NCBI GenBank assembly: GCA_946479075.1
Contig: CAMLDT010000095.1
Coordinates: 1-13,108, forward strand
Reading direction: 5' to 3'
Length of the DNA: 13,108 nt
Source: an uncultured Polaromonas sp.
GTDB taxonomy: Bacteria; Pseudomonadota; Gammaproteobacteria; Burkholderiales; Burkholderiaceae
Below the pieces are notes generated by a model that ran no database searches, had not been told where the DNA came from, and was given only the letters and a program-made list of their open reading frames with translations. Positions 1 to 6,842 of the stretch are shown here, in pieces. The translations under genes and the position numbers were made by a program. Each line of letters begins with the position of its first letter. Position 1 is the stretch's first letter.

Positions 1-297
1 GCCGAGTTCAAGGCCGAGATCAAGGCCCTGTTCCTCAAGGCGGTCGAACTCGAATACCGTTACGCCGAGGACACCATGCCGCGCGGCGTTCTGGGGCTGA
101 ACGCCTCCATGTTCAAGGGCTACCTGCGCTACATCGCCAATCGCCGTGCCACGCAAATCGGCCTGGAGACGCTGTTCCCCAATGAGGAGAACCCCTTCCC
201 CTGGATGAGCGAGATGATCGACCTGAAGAAGGAACGCAACTTTTTTGAAACCCGTGTGATCGAGTACCAGTCCGGTGGTGCTCTTTCCTGGGACTGA
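1..297 (+). CDS. nrdB: Ribonucleotide reductase class Ia, beta (radical) subunit, C-terminal part
   Basis: The gene enters from the left edge, and the last 98 codons are present. NrdB houses the diiron-tyrosyl radical and pairs with NrdA to reduce ribonucleoside diphosphates to deoxyribonucleotides in the cytosol. The visible part reads through a helical segment (GVLGLNASMFKGYLRYIANRR), then LFPNEENPFPWM, and ends in the FFETRVIEYQSGGALSW type of tail seen in betaproteobacterial NrdB. The extreme C-terminus is the part that docks into NrdA. The metal ligands and radical tyrosine lie upstream of the window, so their integrity cannot be judged. No T-rich hairpin follows the stop codon closely, so a terminator is not evident before the next gene. 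The family call is by recognition of the C-terminal sequence. Confidence 0.93.
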   Translation, partial: AEFKAEIKALFLKAVELEYRYAEDTMPRGVLGLNASMFKGYLRYIANRRATQIGLETLFPNEENPFPWMSEMIDLKKERNFFETRVIEYQSGGALSWD

Positions 298-358
298 AGG
301 CTGCAGAAACACAATGATTTCAAGAATTGCAATGACCAGCGACGCAACCAAAGAGTGC

Positions 359-418
359 GCGTTGGGCTTTGCTCCTGTGTTCGCGGCGCTGGGCACGGTT
401 TATCCGTCCGCCCAACGC
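359..418. repeat. 9-bp inverted repeat downstream of nrdB
   Basis: GCGTTGGGC at 359-367 is matched by its exact reverse complement GCCCAACGC at 410-418, with 42 bp between. There is no T-run, so it is not a standard terminator. It could stabilise the nrdB 3' end or form part of the control region of the histone gene. A chance origin in GC-rich DNA cannot be excluded. Confidence 0.35.
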
Positions 419-427
419 CGTGAATCG

Positions 428-450
428 CTTCACGTACTCCAAGCGTGAAG
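428..450 (+). promoter_or_regulatory. Hairpin just upstream of the histone-gene ribosome binding site
   Basis: CTTCACG (428-434) pairs with CGTGAAG (444-450) around a 9-nt loop. The hairpin ends 20 nt before the AAGGAG ribosome binding site of the histone-like gene, so it would lie in the 5' untranslated region if transcription starts upstream. Possible roles are mRNA stability or translational control. No role is shown by the sequence itself. Confidence 0.35.
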
Positions 451-481
451 TGCTCTTTGCAATGTGATCAAGGAGAAAACT

Positions 482-949
482 ATGGCAACTGCGAAAAAAT
501 CTGCGGCTAAAAAAGCTGCTCCGAAGAAAGCCCCTGCGAAAAAAGCAGCGGCAAAAAAAGCGCCTGCTAAAAAAGTAGCAGCGAAAAAAGCCCCGGCCAA
601 AAAAGCGCCAGCGAAAAAAGTAGCAGCTAAAAAAGCTCCTGCGAAAAAAGCGCCAGCGAAAAAAGCCCCGGCCAAGAAAGTAGCGGCCAAAAAGCCAGCT
701 GCGAAAAAAGCAGCAGCGAAAAAGCCTGCGGCGAAAAAAGTAGCGAAGAAAGCACCAGCGAAGAAAGCTGCTGCGAAGAAACCCGCTGCCAAGAAGCCTG
801 CAGCCAAGAAAGCAGCGAAAAAGCCCGCTGCGAAGAAAGCCGCGAAAAAACCCGCTGCCAAAGCACCCGCTGCTCCGGCTGCCCCTGCGGCTCAGACCAC
901 CTTGAACCCGCAAGCTGCCTGGCCGTTTCCCACAGCCAGCAAGCCGTAA
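482..949 (+). CDS. Lysine/alanine-rich histone H1-like DNA-binding protein (BpH1/HC2-like)
   Basis: A 155-aa protein made almost wholly of pentapeptides of the form (A/V/P)-(A/P)-A-K-K, with about 25 KK pairs. It ends in a non-repetitive tail with [10 protein letters not shown]. Such proteins resemble the C-terminal domain of eukaryotic H1 (Bordetella BpH1, chlamydial HC2, Pseudomonas AlgP) and bind DNA non-specifically through charge, compacting the nucleoid. The ATG at 482 is chosen because AAGGAG (470-475) sits six bases upstream. An in-frame GTG at 464 would add six residues but lies upstream of that site. The repeats are written with many six-A runs, making the gene prone to in-frame gain or loss of units, so its length is expected to vary between strains, as is known for BpH1. 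The gene stands alone, bounded by a strong terminator. The repeat makes long but meaningless open frames on the opposite strand. Confidence 0.88.
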   Translation: MATAKKSAAKKAAPKKAPAKKAAAKKAPAKKVAAKKAPAKKAPAKKVAAKKAPAKKAPAKKAPAKKVAAKKPAAKKAAAKKPAAKKVAKKAPAKKAAAKKPAAKKPAAKKAAKKPAAKKAAKKPAAKAPAAPAAPAAQTTLNPQAAWPFPTASKP

Positions 950-970
950 GCAACAAGGTCGTCTTACTTG

Positions 971-1005
971 AAGCCCGGTATCGCAAGATGCCGGGCTTTT
1001 TCTTT
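971..1005 (+). terminator. Intrinsic terminator of the histone-like gene
   Basis: GCCCGGTATC (973-982) folds on GATGCCGGGC (987-996) with one G-T wobble and a GCAA tetraloop, extended by an AA/TT pair at the base. It is followed by TTTTTCTTT. It lies 22 bp after the stop codon at 949. This is a near-ideal Rho-independent terminator reading rightwards. Confidence 0.9.
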
Positions 1006-1029
1006 GCCAACTACGGCAACAGAGACGAT

Positions 1030-1088
1030 CAGCTATTGAATAGATAGCTGGAAAGCCCCGTCAGTCCTGGGCTAGAGGCCTGTTTGTT
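1030..1088 (+). repeat. Dispersed intergenic repeat, family A, copy 1
   Basis: The copy has three parts. First is a small palindrome, CAGCTAT (1030-1036) against ATAGCTG (1044-1050). Second is a weaker hairpin, AGCCC (1054-1058) against GGGCT (1069-1073). Third is GGGCTAGAGGCC plus a T-rich end. The same order recurs at 7578 and 9271 in the same orientation. I recall this architecture as a frequent intergenic repeat in Comamonadaceae genomes. This copy lies between convergent genes and runs into the 3' end of the kinase gene: the CTA at 1072-1074 is that gene's stop codon read on the minus strand. Confidence 0.7.
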
Positions 1089-1974
1089 CAGTAGTCAAGG
1101 TGTAGTTCTGGCCACCGCGAAAAGCAATCTTGTGGGCACCGACGCGGTTGCCCAGCTCGGCGCAGCGCACAAGCGACCAGCCCTTTTCAAGTCCAAACAG
1201 CAGCGCACCGCGGAAGGCATCGCCACAGCCGGTCGGGTCCACCACGTCCCTTGCCTTGACCGGCGGCACCAGCGTTTTTTCACCCGCCACCCAGACTTCA
1301 CAACCTTCGGCGCCGAGGGTCACCACCAGCCCTTCGACGCGTTTGGACAACTCGGCAATCGTCAGGCCTGTGCGGTCGCACAACAGCCTGGCTTCATAGT
1401 CATTGACCGTGACCCAGGTTGCCAGCTCGACGAAATGCGCGAGTTCCTTGCCGTCGAACATCGGCAGGCCCTGGCCCGGATCGAACACGAAGGGAATGCC
1501 GGCGGTCTTGAACTGTTCCGCATGCTGCAGCATGGCGTCGCGCCCATCGGGTGAAATGATGCCGATCAGGATGTCCGCACGCGCCTGGATCACGGTGGTA
1601 TGCGCCTGACCCATGGCCCCGGGATGAAAAGCCGTGATCTGGTTGTTGTCGCGGTCCGTCATGATCATGGCCTGGGCCGTGTAGCTGTCTTCAACTTCCC
1701 GGACAAACTCCGTGCTGATGCCCAGCGTGTCCAGGCGCGCCACGTACTCGGCGCCATCACTGCCAACAGTGGCCATGGGCAAGGGTGTGCCGCCGAGTTG
1801 CTTCAAACTGTAGGCGATGTTGCCGGCACAACCGCCGAACTCGCGGCGCAACGCCGGCACCAGGAAAGACACGTTGAGGATGTGCAACTGGTCGGGCAGG
1901 ATCTGCTCGGCAAAGCGTCCCTCGAAAGTCATGATGGTGTCAAAGGCCAGGGAACCACAAATCACTGCAGGCAT
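1072..1974 (-). CDS. PfkB-family carbohydrate/nucleoside kinase (adenosine kinase-like)
   Basis: A 300-aa ATP-dependent kinase of the ribokinase/PfkB family, acting on a sugar or nucleoside in the cytosol. Signature 1 is seen as GGCAGNIAYSLKQLGG (residues 47-62). Signature 2 is DPTGCGDAF (246-254) with the catalytic base Asp252 and the GCGD anion hole. NDYEARLL (191-198) is also typical. Length fits the family. The substrate cannot be fixed from sequence. Adenosine kinase-like is the best guess from its general look, with ribokinase or fructokinase as alternatives. The ATG at 1972-1974 lies only 11 bp after the upstream zinc-ribbon gene, so the two are almost certainly co-transcribed, although no strong ribosome binding site is visible. 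The last residues and stop codon fall inside a dispersed repeat (family A, copy 1), which suggests the original 3' end was replaced. Confidence 0.85.
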   Translation of the reverse strand: MPAVICGSLAFDTIMTFEGRFAEQILPDQLHILNVSFLVPALRREFGGCAGNIAYSLKQLGGTPLPMATVGSDGAEYVARLDTLGISTEFVREVEDSYTAQAMIMTDRDNNQITAFHPGAMGQAHTTVIQARADILIGIISPDGRDAMLQHAEQFKTAGIPFVFDPGQGLPMFDGKELAHFVELATWVTVNDYEARLLCDRTGLTIAELSKRVEGLVVTLGAEGCEVWVAGEKTLVPPVKARDVVDPTGCGDAFRGALLFGLEKGWSLVRCAELGNRVGAHKIAFRGGQNYTLTTEQTGL

Positions 1975-1985
1975 GGGGTCTCAAT

Positions 1986-3041
1986 TCAATCAGGATAAAA
2001 AGCAAGAACGCGGTAACCGGCAATCCGCAAGGGCGCGGACGGCCTGGGCGAAGCCGCAGGAGTACTCGCAGCAGCCGGGGGGCTCGCCGCAGCATTGGAA
2101 ACAGCGATCGCCGCCAGGCCCGAAAACTCGCCGCCTGCGGCCAGTGTGGCGGCATCGGCGCCGAGCTCGCCAGGCGTCAGCACCCGGCGAAACAGCGCCT
2201 GATCCTGGGTGTCCGTCAATGTCAGTTCCAGCGAGGGCATGGCCACCGCAACGCTGCCCGCATTCTTGATCACCACCTTGAGCCGGTAAGCATCGGGGGC
2301 GATCTTGTTGAAGGTGGAACTGTCAATCACGATGGATTCGATCTGCCGCAGGGGTGCAATCTCACAACCCACGTAAGTACACAGGGCCTGCAGCCCGACC
2401 TGCAGGCCTGGTTGACGCGCGGCCAGGGTATTTCTCTGGAAGAGCGCCACCTGCAGCAGCAAGCCGGCCATCAGCAGCAAGGCTACGCCGCCCAGCGCCC
2501 AGCGAACAGCCGGCCGGCGCCAGAAGGCCCGTCGTCTGGCGTCACGCACAAACGAAACGTCCTGAGGAAGATCCTGCGGCGCGCCAGAGTCAGCGAAGCC
2601 GCTGCTTTCATCCAGCTCGCGCGCTGTCGCCTCGGGCAAGGCATAGGCTTCAGGTCCGACCGACGAGGCGAACACGTCGGCAGCCAGATCAGGCGGCATG
2701 GACACCTGGACTTCAGGAACCGACAGAGGTGGCACAGGTGCGTCGGGCGCTGCCACAGGCGAGGAAGCGGAAACCGCCTCAGGCGCCACCAGCAGACTTG
2801 ACAGCGGGGCAACAGGCGCGTCGCCCGCGGACAGGGCAGCGTCCGTGGGACCGGTTGCGACAGGCGGAGTTGAACCGGCGCCCTGGGCTGCGGCCGGCAA
2901 CTCCCGCGGCTGCAAATGCGCCGCCGCGTCAAAAACGTCGGCGCACTGTCCGCAACGTACCCATCCCTGGGAAATCTTGAGTTGGTCGGCCACGACTTTG
3001 AACATCGTGCCGCAAGCGGGACAGCGCGTAATCAGGCTCAT
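1986..3041 (-). CDS. MJ0042 zinc-ribbon / DUF3426 membrane protein
   Basis: A 351-aa protein of a betaproteobacterial family that commonly lies beside prmA. An N-terminal MJ0042-type zinc ribbon uses Cys7, Cys10, Cys30 and Cys33 (CPAC and CGQC). A long Pro/Ala/Ser linker (about 45-165) leads to one membrane helix (about 182-202) and a C-terminal DUF3426 domain that would sit on the far side of the membrane. Its biochemical role is not known to me. Between FSGLAAIAV and the conserved LRIAGYRVLAFYP end there is a 20 to 25 residue Ala/Pro/Ser stretch (about 315-337) that looks like a late expansion. The start has no obvious ribosome binding site. Instead TACAAT, a five-of-six match to a -10 box, lies 10 bp upstream, so a very short 5' leader is possible. 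The next gene starts 11 bp downstream and prmA ends 67 bp upstream. Confidence 0.85.
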   Translation of the reverse strand: MSLITRCPACGTMFKVVADQLKISQGWVRCGQCADVFDAAAHLQPRELPAAAQGAGSTPPVATGPTDAALSAGDAPVAPLSSLLVAPEAVSASSPVAAPDAPVPPLSVPEVQVSMPPDLAADVFASSVGPEAYALPEATARELDESSGFADSGAPQDLPQDVSFVRDARRRAFWRRPAVRWALGGVALLLMAGLLLQVALFQRNTLAARQPGLQVGLQALCTYVGCEIAPLRQIESIVIDSSTFNKIAPDAYRLKVVIKNAGSVAVAMPSLELTLTDTQDQALFRRVLTPGELGADAATLAAGGEFSGLAAIAVSNAAASPPAAASTPAASPRPSAPLRIAGYRVLAFYPD

Positions 3042-3108
3042 GTAGCGGCGTATTGTAAGGGGCCGCTACGTCCTCAGCCTGCCATACATGCCGGCGCAGA
3101 CCGTCGCG

Positions 3109-4017
3109 TCAGAGCCGCGCGGTCATCAGGATCCAGCCGTCTTCCCGGTCAGCGACCTGAAGCTGCGCATACGGCGCATAGGCGGCTTTGAGTTCATCGG
3201 CCTGGCGCTCAAGAATGCCCGCGAGCACCAGGTGCCCGCCGCTTTGTACATGCGCACACAGCAACGGTGCCAGCACTTTCAGGGGAGTGGCCAGAATGTT
3301 GGCGAGCACGGTCTGGTACTTGCCATCGGCCTTGTCCGGCAGGCCGGCGTTCAGTGTGACGTGGTTGGCTTCGGCATTGGCCAGGGTGGACTGCACGGCC
3401 GCGTCGTCGATGTCCACGGCGTCTATGGTGCCTGCGCCATATTTGGCTGCGCCAATGGCCAGAATTCCCGACCCGCAGCCGTAATCGAGCACGCGGCCAA
3501 GTCCTGACTTCGCCCCTCCCGATTCGTGCGATGCACCATTCGCGGCAATCCAGCGCAGGCACATGCGTGTGGTTGGATGGGTGCCGGTTCCAAACGCCAG
3601 ACCCGGGTCCAGCCGGATCACCTCCCTGGCCTGGGCCGGCGGTTCGTGCCAGGTCGGAACAATCCAGAACTCGGGCGTGATTTCCACCGGGGCAAACTGC
3701 GATTGCGTCAGCCGCACCCAGTCCTGCTCGGGAAGCGCCTGGATGGCCACCACCTGGCAGCCCTCGAAGAAATCCTGAACCGACAACAGCTGCGCTGCGT
3801 CACGTGCCAGCGCTTCCGTCGCGAAAAGCGAGACCACGCGCGAACGCTCCCACCCGGCCTTCGGCGGCGGCATGCCGGGCTCGCCAAACAAGGCCTGCTC
3901 GGCCGGCGTCTGGGCATCGGCGTCTTCCACCGACACGCTGAGCGCATCCAGTGCCTCCAGCGCATCGCTGAGCGCCTCGACCTGCGCCACTGGCGCCAAC
4001 AGGATCAGTTCAAACAT
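3109..4017 (-). CDS. prmA: Ribosomal protein L11 methyltransferase
   Basis: A 302-aa SAM-dependent methyltransferase that trimethylates ribosomal protein L11 on lysine residues and its N-terminus. The N-terminal substrate-binding domain (about 1-60) is followed by DPGLAFGTGTHPTT (137-150), the SAM-binding motif I DYGCGSG (178-184), the acidic motif VDIDD (201-205) and NILATPL (240-246), all characteristic of PrmA. A Gly/Ser-rich loop (about 160-175) just before motif I is roughly nine residues longer than in E. coli PrmA as I recall it. This site is normally variable, so function should be intact. The ATG at 4015-4017 gives the usual MFEL start but has only a weak upstream ribosome binding site. 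It lies downstream of accC across a 133-bp gap filled by a hairpin-rich repeat, so it may have reduced or separate transcription. Confidence 0.95.
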   Translation of the reverse strand: MFELILLAPVAQVEALSDALEALDALSVSVEDADAQTPAEQALFGEPGMPPPKAGWERSRVVSLFATEALARDAAQLLSVQDFFEGCQVVAIQALPEQDWVRLTQSQFAPVEITPEFWIVPTWHEPPAQAREVIRLDPGLAFGTGTHPTTRMCLRWIAANGASHESGGAKSGLGRVLDYGCGSGILAIGAAKYGAGTIDAVDIDDAAVQSTLANAEANHVTLNAGLPDKADGKYQTVLANILATPLKVLAPLLCAHVQSGGHLVLAGILERQADELKAAYAPYAQLQVADREDGWILMTARL

Positions 4018-4047
4018 GAATGGCCCGATAAAAAATTCAAGCAGGGG

Positions 4048-4146
4048 CCGCGGATCCGGCTTCGCCGGTCCGCAGGCGCAGGGGCCCCTTGCTCAGGAAA
4101 GGGGCAGGGAGAGGCCGCAGCTTACACGCAGTGAATAACCGTGCGG
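4048..4146 (+). repeat. Dispersed hairpin repeat, family B, copy 1 (between accC and prmA)
   Basis: There are two strong hairpins. The first is GCGGA-T-CCGGC / GCCGG-TCCGC around TTC (4050-4073, one bulged T). The second is GCCCCTT (4084-4090) with AAGGGGC (4099-4105). These are followed by ACACGCAGTG at 4124-4133 and a CGTGCGGGTC end. The first hairpin recurs in reverse orientation at 12962-12987 with 3 differences in 26 bases. The second half resembles the segment inside mpl at 7966-8033, where ACACGCAGTG is exact. It fills most of the gap between two co-directional genes and could attenuate or process the accC-prmA message. Confidence 0.65.
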
Positions 4147-4150
4147 GTCA

Positions 4151-5500
4151 TTACCTGTCACGTTTCGACAACCACTCTTCCAGGTAATGGATGTTGGTGC
4201 CGCCGTCCATGAACTTGGCGTCCACCATCAACTCGCGGTGCAGCGGGATGTTGGTGTTGATGCCTTCGACCACGGTTTCCGCCAGCGCGGTGCGCATGCG
4301 CGCCAGCGCCTGCTCACGCGTGTCACCATGAACAATGATCTTGCCGATCATCGAATCGTAATTGGGCGGCACGAAATAATTGGCGTAGATGTGTGAATCG
4401 ACACGGACCCCCGGACCGCCCGGCGTATGCCAGGTGGTGATGCGCCCCGGCGAGGGCACGAACTTGTAGGGGTCCTCGGCATTGATGCGGCACTCGATCG
4501 CATGGCCCTTGATCTGGATGTCGCGCTGGACAAAGGGCAGCTTTTCGTTGGCCGCCACCATGATCTGGGTCTTGACGATGTCCACGCCGGTGATCCACTC
4601 GGTCACCGGATGCTCGACCTGCACACGCGTGTTCATCTCGATGAAATAGAACTCGCCGTTTTCGTAGAGAAATTCGAAAGTACCGGCGCCGCGATAACCG
4701 ATTTTTTTGACGGCCGCCACGCAACGCTCACCAATGCGCTCGATCAGCTTGCGCGGGATGCCGGGTGCAGGGCCTTCCTCAATGACTTTCTGGTGGCGCC
4801 GCTGCATGGAGCAGTCGCGCTCGCCCAGCCAGACCGCATTTTTGTGCTGGTCGGCCAGGATCTGGATCTCGATGTGCCGCGGGTTCTGCAGGAATTTCTC
4901 CATGTAGACCTCGGGATTGCCGAAGGCCGCACCGGCTTCAGCCTTGGTGGTCTGCACCGCATGCAGCAGGGCCGCCTCGGTGTGCACCACACGCATGCCA
5001 CGGCCACCGCCGCCACCAGCCGCCTTGATGATGACCGGGTAGCCAACCTGTTTGGCCGTGCGTTTGATGACGACCGGGTCGTCGGGCAAAGCGCCTTCGG
5101 AGCCGGGCACGCAAGGCACGCCGGCCTTGATCATGGTTTGTTTGGCCGAAACCTTGTCGCCCATGATGCGGATGGATTCGGGCGTCGGGCCGATGAACTT
5201 GAAACCGCTTTTTTCGACACGCTCGGCGAAGTCGGCGTTTTCGCTCAGGAAGCCGTAGCCCGGGTGGATCGCCTCGGCGTCGGTGACCTCGGCCGCCGAG
5301 ATGATTGCCGGCATGTTGAGGTAGCTGTCGCGGGAGGGCGCGGGCCCGATGCACACCGACTCATCAGCCAGCTTGATGTATTTGGCTTCGCGGTCGGCTT
5401 CGGAATACACCATCACCGCCTTGACGCCCAGCTCGCGGCAGGCGCGCTGGATGCGAAGGGCGATTTCGCCGCGGTTGGCGATCAGTATCTTTTTGAACAT
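4151..5500 (-). CDS. accC: Acetyl-CoA carboxylase, biotin carboxylase subunit
   Basis: A 449-aa ATP-grasp enzyme that carboxylates the biotin on AccB using ATP and bicarbonate, the first half-reaction of malonyl-CoA formation for fatty-acid synthesis. The length equals that of E. coli AccC. Visible are the N-terminal [17 protein letters not shown], Lys116, Lys159 followed by the glycine-rich ATP loop GGGGGRGM (162-169), [11 protein letters not shown] (232-242), Glu276, Glu288 and the active-site [10 protein letters not shown] (292-301, including Arg292 and Glu296). Nothing essential is missing. The start is seven bases after the accB stop, so translation is likely coupled. A 364-residue open frame on the opposite strand is a shadow of codon bias. 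Confidence 0.98.
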   Translation of the reverse strand: MFKKILIANRGEIALRIQRACRELGVKAVMVYSEADREAKYIKLADESVCIGPAPSRDSYLNMPAIISAAEVTDAEAIHPGYGFLSENADFAERVEKSGFKFIGPTPESIRIMGDKVSAKQTMIKAGVPCVPGSEGALPDDPVVIKRTAKQVGYPVIIKAAGGGGGRGMRVVHTEAALLHAVQTTKAEAGAAFGNPEVYMEKFLQNPRHIEIQILADQHKNAVWLGERDCSMQRRHQKVIEEGPAPGIPRKLIERIGERCVAAVKKIGYRGAGTFEFLYENGEFYFIEMNTRVQVEHPVTEWITGVDIVKTQIMVAANEKLPFVQRDIQIKGHAIECRINAEDPYKFVPSPGRITTWHTPGGPGVRVDSHIYANYFVPPNYDSMIGKIIVHGDTREQALARMRTALAETVVEGINTNIPLHRELMVDAKFMDGGTNIHYLEEWLSKRDR

Positions 5501-5507
5501 GCGGCGA

Positions 5508-5957
5508 TCACTCGATCATGAACAGCGGCTGCCCATATTCCACCGCCTGGCCGTTTTCGCAGAGGATGCGGGTGATCGTGCCGGATTTGTCCGCTTCGAT
5601 CTCGTTGAGGATTTTCATGGCCTCGATGATGCAGATGGTCTCGCCTTCCTTGACCTGGCTGCCAACCTCGACAAAAGGCTTGGCCCCCGGGCTGGCCGAC
5701 CGGTAAAAAGTGCCGACCATGGGGGATTTGACAGCGTGACCCGCAGGCGCAGCCGCCGGCTCGGCAGCAACCGGCACCGCAGCAGCCACCGGAGCCACTG
5801 GCGCTGGCGCTGGCGGCATGGCGGCCTGCTGCATGACCAGGGGCGCCCCGCCCGATTTGACAATCCGCACCTTGCCTTCAGCTTCAGTGATCTCAAGCTC
5901 GGACACATTGGACTCCGAGACGAGGTCAATCAGGGTCTTGAGTTTTCTTAAATCCAT
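5508..5957 (-). CDS. accB: Acetyl-CoA carboxylase, biotin carboxyl carrier protein
   Basis: A 149-aa carrier that swings biotin between AccC and the carboxyltransferase AccAD. The N-terminal domain [20 protein letters not shown] is followed by a flexible Ala/Pro linker (about 42-75) and the biotinyl domain from about residue 78, with EAMK at 112-115 placing the biotin on Lys115. BirA is the expected modifying enzyme. The ATG at 5955-5957 is chosen because GGAG lies five bases upstream and MDLRKLK is the family start. The longer frame to 6005 adds 16 residues with no family support. It heads the accB-accC-prmA-zinc-ribbon-kinase run. In many proteobacteria AccB represses its own operon, but nothing in this sequence shows that directly. 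Confidence 0.97.
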   Translation of the reverse strand: MDLRKLKTLIDLVSESNVSELEITEAEGKVRIVKSGGAPLVMQQAAMPPAPAPVAPVAAAVPVAAEPAAAPAGHAVKSPMVGTFYRSASPGAKPFVEVGSQVKEGETICIIEAMKILNEIEADKSGTITRILCENGQAVEYGQPLFMIE

Positions 5958-6299
5958 GGGAGCTCCAACGACGGGGGAAGGCAAAGGCTTGCGGGTGTTA
6001 TGCACTTAAGCTCCGCGTTTTACACCTTTTAGTGCCTAAATATCGGTAAATTTTATGAATCGGGTGACAAGCCCGCTCAGGAAAGGGCGAAGTCTAACCT
6101 ATTCGCCCGCCGGATCAAGCACAAAAAACTCCTGGCGCGATTGACGGCTTAAAACCAGGGGATAGGACGTCAAAACAAGCAGGGGAAATTAAATAAAATT
6201 CAACAAAATTGACTATTTGTAGCTATTTTACCAGTATTTTAGCCTATTGTCGGCCATTAAACCAGGGACAACAATCGTCCTCAGCCGTCTGATCGGTTT
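5958..6299. other. Intergenic region upstream of accB, partly AT-rich
   Basis: A 342-bp gap with no plausible gene on either strand. The part next to accB and the stretch 6181-6245 are strikingly AT-rich compared with the GC-rich surroundings, as expected of a promoter or UP-element region. An inverted pair TTGACG (6141-6146) / CGTCAA (6168-6173) and a short GGAC/GTCC hairpin near 6265-6278 (after the thioredoxin-like gene) are visible, but neither is convincing as a terminator. A stretch near 6209-6258 faintly resembles repeat family A but lacks its conserved right half. Confidence 0.6.
6091..6118 (-). promoter_or_regulatory. Candidate accB promoter
   Basis: On the minus strand TTGATC (6118-6113) and TAGACT (6096-6091) are separated by 16 bp. 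Each matches the sigma-70 consensus at four of six positions. A start near 6084 would give a 5' leader of about 125 nt before accB, long enough for regulation. This is the best of several weak candidates in the gap. Confidence 0.3.
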
Positions 6300-6842
6300 T
6301 TAACCGCCTGCCACCCACTGTGCAAGGTCCTCCGGCGAGACCTTGCCGCTTTTCCGGTGTCGCACCTCGCCTTTGGCATCAAACACCACCGTGAAAGGCA
6401 GCGCTCCGGCCGTGTTGCCGAGTGCCTTGCTGAGATCGGTGCCCTGAAGTCCGGCCATGGCGACCGGAAATCCCAGCGGTCTGCGTTGCAGCCAGGTGCG
6501 TACCGCGCTAGGCTGATCGACGGCCAGCCCCAGCACCTGCCAGTTTTTGGCACTGTGGTCCGCATGAAACCGGTCAATCAGGGGCAGTTCCTCGATGCAA
6601 GGCGGGCACCAGGTTGCCCAGAAATTGACCAGCAAGGGTTTGCCGGCAAACCCGGCCATGGCCAGCACCGCCCCGTCCGGCGTGTCAAAGCTCTGCTTCC
6701 AGAAGTCCTGCAACGCAGGATCGGCCGCGCCCTCGCCACCCCGGCGGGCGCCATGAGGATCCAATTGCCACCAGGCCATGCCAGCGCCGGCCACGGCGGC
6801 TGCCGTGGCAGCACCTGCGTACATCAGTTGTCTGCGATTCAC
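6300..6842 (-). CDS. TlpA-type thioredoxin-like protein, periplasmic or membrane-anchored
   Basis: A 180-aa protein with an N-terminal signal or anchor (MNRRQLMYAGAATAAAVAGA) carrying two Arg and a hydrophobic core. A thioredoxin fold follows with NFWATWCPPC (residues 73-82). The redox pair is Cys79-Pro-Pro-Cys82, and the downstream cis-proline segment is ALPFTVVFD. TlpA/ResA-type proteins reduce or shuffle disulfides outside the cytoplasm, for example in cytochrome c maturation or protection of secreted cysteines. The exact partner cannot be told here. The start codon is GTG at 6840-6842 and overlaps the stop of the upstream gene as GTGA, a sign of translational coupling. Whether the N-terminus is cleaved is uncertain, since no clear lipobox or strong Ala-X-Ala site is obvious. 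Confidence 0.88.
   Translation of the reverse strand: MNRRQLMYAGAATAAAVAGAGMAWWQLDPHGARRGGEGAADPALQDFWKQSFDTPDGAVLAMAGFAGKPLLVNFWATWCPPCIEELPLIDRFHADHSAKNWQVLGLAVDQPSAVRTWLQRRPLGFPVAMAGLQGTDLSKALGNTAGALPFTVVFDAKGEVRHRKSGKVSPEDLAQWVAGG

Noticed and set aside
482..860. A_AAA_AAG programmed -1 frameshift sites in the histone gene
   Set aside because: The six-A runs are read as GCG AAA AAA GCG, so the heptamer is not in the X_XXY_YYZ phase. No stimulatory structure or meaningful alternate product is apparent.
482..860. Regularly spaced short repeats suggestive of CRISPR or a minisatellite array
   Set aside because: The period is 15 bp with no unique spacers, and the frame and composition show it is coding repeat of a lysine-rich protein.
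320..913. Long minus-strand open frames (197 and 143 codons) opposite the histone-like gene
   Set aside because: They are Phe/Leu/Arg or Phe/Ala repeat translations of the KK repeat in the antisense direction, with no family-like sequence. They stay open only because the repeat lacks stop triplets.
4427..5521. 364-codon plus-strand open frame
   Set aside because: Exact antisense of accC, rich in Asp/His/Arg with no domain. It is a codon-bias shadow.
6141..6173. TTGACG...CGTCAA inverted pair as an operator
   Set aside because: Six-base arms 21 bp apart are readily found by chance, and neither arm gives a convincing promoter.
6209..6258. Possible fourth copy of repeat family A
   Set aside because: Only a weak CTATTTGTAG similarity. 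The conserved GGGCTRGAGGCC block is absent.
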